The notes below the pieces were generated by a model. The model was not told the origin of the DNA. It saw only the letters and a program-made list of their open reading frames with translations, and searched no databases. 64,000 nucleotides of DNA from Akkermansia muciniphila (GTDB lineage: Bacteria > Verrucomicrobiota > Verrucomicrobiia > Limisphaerales > SXTU01): NCBI GenBank assembly GCA_945874145.1, contig CAMCFN010000011.1, positions 19,754 to 83,753 on the forward strand, given 5' to 3'. The position numbers and the translations under genes were made by a program. Positions 62,281 to 64,000 of the stretch are shown here, piece by piece (the first letter of the stretch is position 1; each line of letters starts with the position of its first letter).

Positions 62281-63596
62281 GCGCGCAGGCGGGTGGCAAT
62301 CATCTCCGCGGTGCGCTCACTAGCCCCCTGGTTACGTTGCACCACCCGCAGGGCATTGGCTCCCATCTGCTCGCGGCGGACGGGATCGAACAGGAGGCTC
62401 GCCAGCGCGGCCTCCACCTCGGCGGCGTCCGCCGCCTGCATGGCCCCGTCGCCGGACACAAACTCCGCCGCAATCGGCCGGAAGTTTTCCATGTGCGGGC
62501 CGAACACCATCGCCTTGCCGAGCGCGGCTGGCTCGATGGGATTTTGCCCGCCCTTGGCCGTAATGCTCTTGCCGACGAAAACCACGGTGGCATGCCGGTA
62601 GAACTGCCGCAGTTCGCCCGTGGTGTTGACCAGCAGGCAGTCCAGGGTGCCGGGGGCGACGGACTGGCCTGCTGTCAGTTCGCTGCGCAACGCCAGCCGC
62701 AGTCCGGTGGGACGCAGTTCCTCCACGACGGTCTTAGTGCGCTCGAAATGCCGGGGCACGAGCACCAGAAACAGCTTCGGAAACCGCTGACGCAGCCGCC
62801 GGACCATCTGCGCCAGCAACACTTCTTCGCCCGCATGGGTGCTGCCAGCCACGAGGATTTCCGCCTCCGCCGTCACCCCGAGCTGGCGGAGCAACCCGGA
62901 CACGTCGAGTCCACCGGCGGCAAGCGGCGCGGCGGCATCGAACTTCGCATTGCCCGTCACGTGGATGGCGTCCGCCCGGCAGCCCAGCTCCCGCAGGCGC
63001 GCGGCGTCCGCCTCGTTTTGCGCGCCGACTGCGGCGAAGTTGGCGAACAGTTCCCGGAACAAGAAGCCAGCCCGCTGGTAGCCCCGGAACGACTTGTCCG
63101 AAACACGTGCGTTCGCCAGCAGCACCGGCACTCCCCGGTCCCGGATCTGCCAGAGGAAGTTGGGCCAGAATTCCGCCTCGACCAGCACGAAGGCCGCTGG
63201 CCGGACCGTGTCCAGCGCGCGACGCACGGACCAGGGGAAATCCACGGGATAATAAATGCGCTCCACGTCCGCCGGCAGTTTCTTCGCCAACTCCCCCATC
63301 CCGGTGCTGGTGGTGGTGGACACGAGAAACTTCCAGCCCGCCAGCCGCGGGCGCAGGGCGGCGATGAGCTGGAGGCAGACATTGACCTCCCCCACGCTGA
63401 CCGCGTGCAGCCAGAGCACTTTCCGACCTGCCAGCGCGCCCACTTTTTCGACTGGAAGCCGGCCAAAGCGCTCGCCGAAACCCTGCTGCCAGCTCCCGCG
63501 CCGCCACAGCTTCCAGAAGTAATACGGTGCGCTGAGGAGGAAGAAGACCGGGAAGAGCAGGTTGTAAAGCAGCGGCACCGCCCATGGTTGAAACAA
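62277..63596 (-). CDS. waaA: Kdo transferase (3-deoxy-D-manno-octulosonic acid transferase)
   Basis: This 439-residue inner-membrane-anchored GT30 enzyme attaches Kdo to lipid A. It has an N-terminal membrane anchor (LLYNLLFPVFFLLSAPYYFW), WLHAVSVGEVNVCLQLIAAL near 62 with the catalytic Glu, LVEAEFWPNFLWQIRDRGVP near 138, AGSTHAGEEVLLAQ near 250 and GGQNPIEPAALGKAMVFGPH near 355. Its length is typical. The gene starts 114 bases from a divergent kinase gene and overlaps the DUF1573-cytochrome gene downstream. Confidence 0.95.
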   Translation of the reverse strand: MFQPWAVPLLYNLLFPVFFLLSAPYYFWKLWRRGSWQQGFGERFGRLPVEKVGALAGRKVLWLHAVSVGEVNVCLQLIAALRPRLAGWKFLVSTTTSTGMGELAKKLPADVERIYYPVDFPWSVRRALDTVRPAAFVLVEAEFWPNFLWQIRDRGVPVLLANARVSDKSFRGYQRAGFLFRELFANFAAVGAQNEADAARLRELGCRADAIHVTGNAKFDAAAPLAAGGLDVSGLLRQLGVTAEAEILVAGSTHAGEEVLLAQMVRRLRQRFPKLFLVLVPRHFERTKTVVEELRPTGLRLALRSELTAGQSVAPGTLDCLLVNTTGELRQFYRHATVVFVGKSITAKGGQNPIEPAALGKAMVFGPHMENFRPIAAEFVSGDGAMQAADAAEVEAALASLLFDPVRREQMGANALRVVQRNQGASERTAEMIATRLRA

Positions 63597-63710
63597 AACG
63601 ACGCGCCGTTACCAAGCCTAAAAGCAAACGGCTAACGGCGGATGCCTGAAAATGGAATCAAGTCTTGAGCCTGAGGCCTCCCCTGTTACCCTCCCAACGA
63701 AGTCCATGCA

Positions 63711-64000
63711 ATGAACGAAGGCAAACGATCGCTGAAGATGGTTTCGTGTGGCCGGTGCAGCGCGAAAAATTTCATTCCCAGTGATCTGCCCGCGTTCGAA
63801 ACCCAGCCCTGCAACAAGTGCGGGGGCCCGGTGATGATCACGGTGAAGCTCCGCCAGTTCGAGCTGCGCGGCGTCATCGCCTCCGGTGGCATGGGCACGG
63901 TCTTCCGCTCCTACGACACCAACCTCAACCGCGAGGTCGCGGTGAAGTTGATGAAGCCTGAGATTGCCGTGGACCCCATCCAGGTGGAGGCCTTCAAACG
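63711..64000 (+). CDS. Ser/Thr protein kinase with N-terminal zinc ribbon, partial
   Basis: This is the first 96 codons, cut by the right edge. A zinc-ribbon-like pair (CGRCSAKN near 13 and CNKCGGP near 34) precedes a Hanks-type kinase domain. The glycine loop reads GVIASGGMGTVFRSYDTNLN near 55, and AVKLMKPE near 75 carries the ATP-binding Lys. Such N-terminal ribbons occur in planctomycete and verrucomicrobial kinases. The ATG at 63711 is the only start that reads into the domain; an ATG at 63706 stops after two codons. Confidence 0.85.
   Translation, partial: MNEGKRSLKMVSCGRCSAKNFIPSDLPAFETQPCNKCGGPVMITVKLRQFELRGVIASGGMGTVFRSYDTNLNREVAVKLMKPEIAVDPIQVEAFK

Overview
The window reads as a high-GC chromosome segment of a Gram-negative member of the Verrucomicrobiota (Pedosphaera/Limisphaera-like). 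The grounds are inference from gene families. Lipid A and LPS genes (lpxK, an LpxL-type acyltransferase, waaF, waaA) mean an outer membrane. Other markers are the DUF1549/DUF1553 plus DUF1501 pair with a planctomycete-type cytochrome domain, a very long lamin-tail/CotH secreted protein, RNase HIII, short GFTLxE prepilins ending in GHTL, and a ThuA-family protein. No rRNA or tRNA gene was recognised.

Layout. 0-13 kb: a PanB-like fragment, a DUF1501 protein, a phosphohexomutase, an orphan nuoA, a prepilin, and secreted proteins (ThuA, lipoprotein, LTD/CotH, ceramidase-like). 13.6-15.8 kb: glnK-amtB behind a candidate sigma-54 promoter, closed by a strong terminator. 15.9-19.9 kb: a minus-strand operon of ABC exporter, TPR protein, mini-kinase, PP2C phosphatase and a small protein. 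20-21.5 kb: two prepilins with clear terminators. 21.5-26.7 kb: a peptide ABC importer whose three intergenic gaps each carry an inverted-repeat element, one of which holds a GxxExxY nuclease-like gene. 26.7-30 kb: dnaA, a gap with one DnaA box, a second PII gene and rnhC; mutY follows. 31.2-42.7 kb: a long minus-strand run, rpmI-rplT-pheS-[hicA-hicB-mrr-pheT'-small ORF-nucleotidyltransferase]-pheT-lpxK-[small ORF-HNH]-pilin-lpxL-waaF. 42.8-64 kb: two MFS transporters, a CvpA-like protein, ECF sigma and candidate anti-sigma, polyprenyl synthase, mnmE, a kinase-MurQ fusion, a beta-propeller protein, the DUF1553/DUF1501 pair, a beta-barrel, a DUF1573-cytochrome c fusion, waaA, and the start of a Ser/Thr kinase.

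Two patterns stand out. First, accessory two-gene cassettes (small ORF plus effector) sit at the ends of essential genes and are flanked by a duplicated piece of the host gene: 53/53 bp of the lpxK 3' end around an HNH cassette, and about 90/92 bp of the pheT 5' end around a nucleotidyltransferase cassette. An older 86% relic of the phosphohexomutase 3' region may be a third case. Second, the window is peppered with short arrays of about four heptamers. Each site uses mostly its own heptamer, several are paired as inverted arms, and several lie in frame inside conserved genes (mutY, pheT, waaF, DUF1553). Other hairpin families (GC-rich palindromes of 24-200 bp) occur both between and inside genes.

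Many genes overlap by 1-4 bases (ABC exporter, lpxL-waaF, waaA-DUF1573, HNH pair), pointing to translational coupling.
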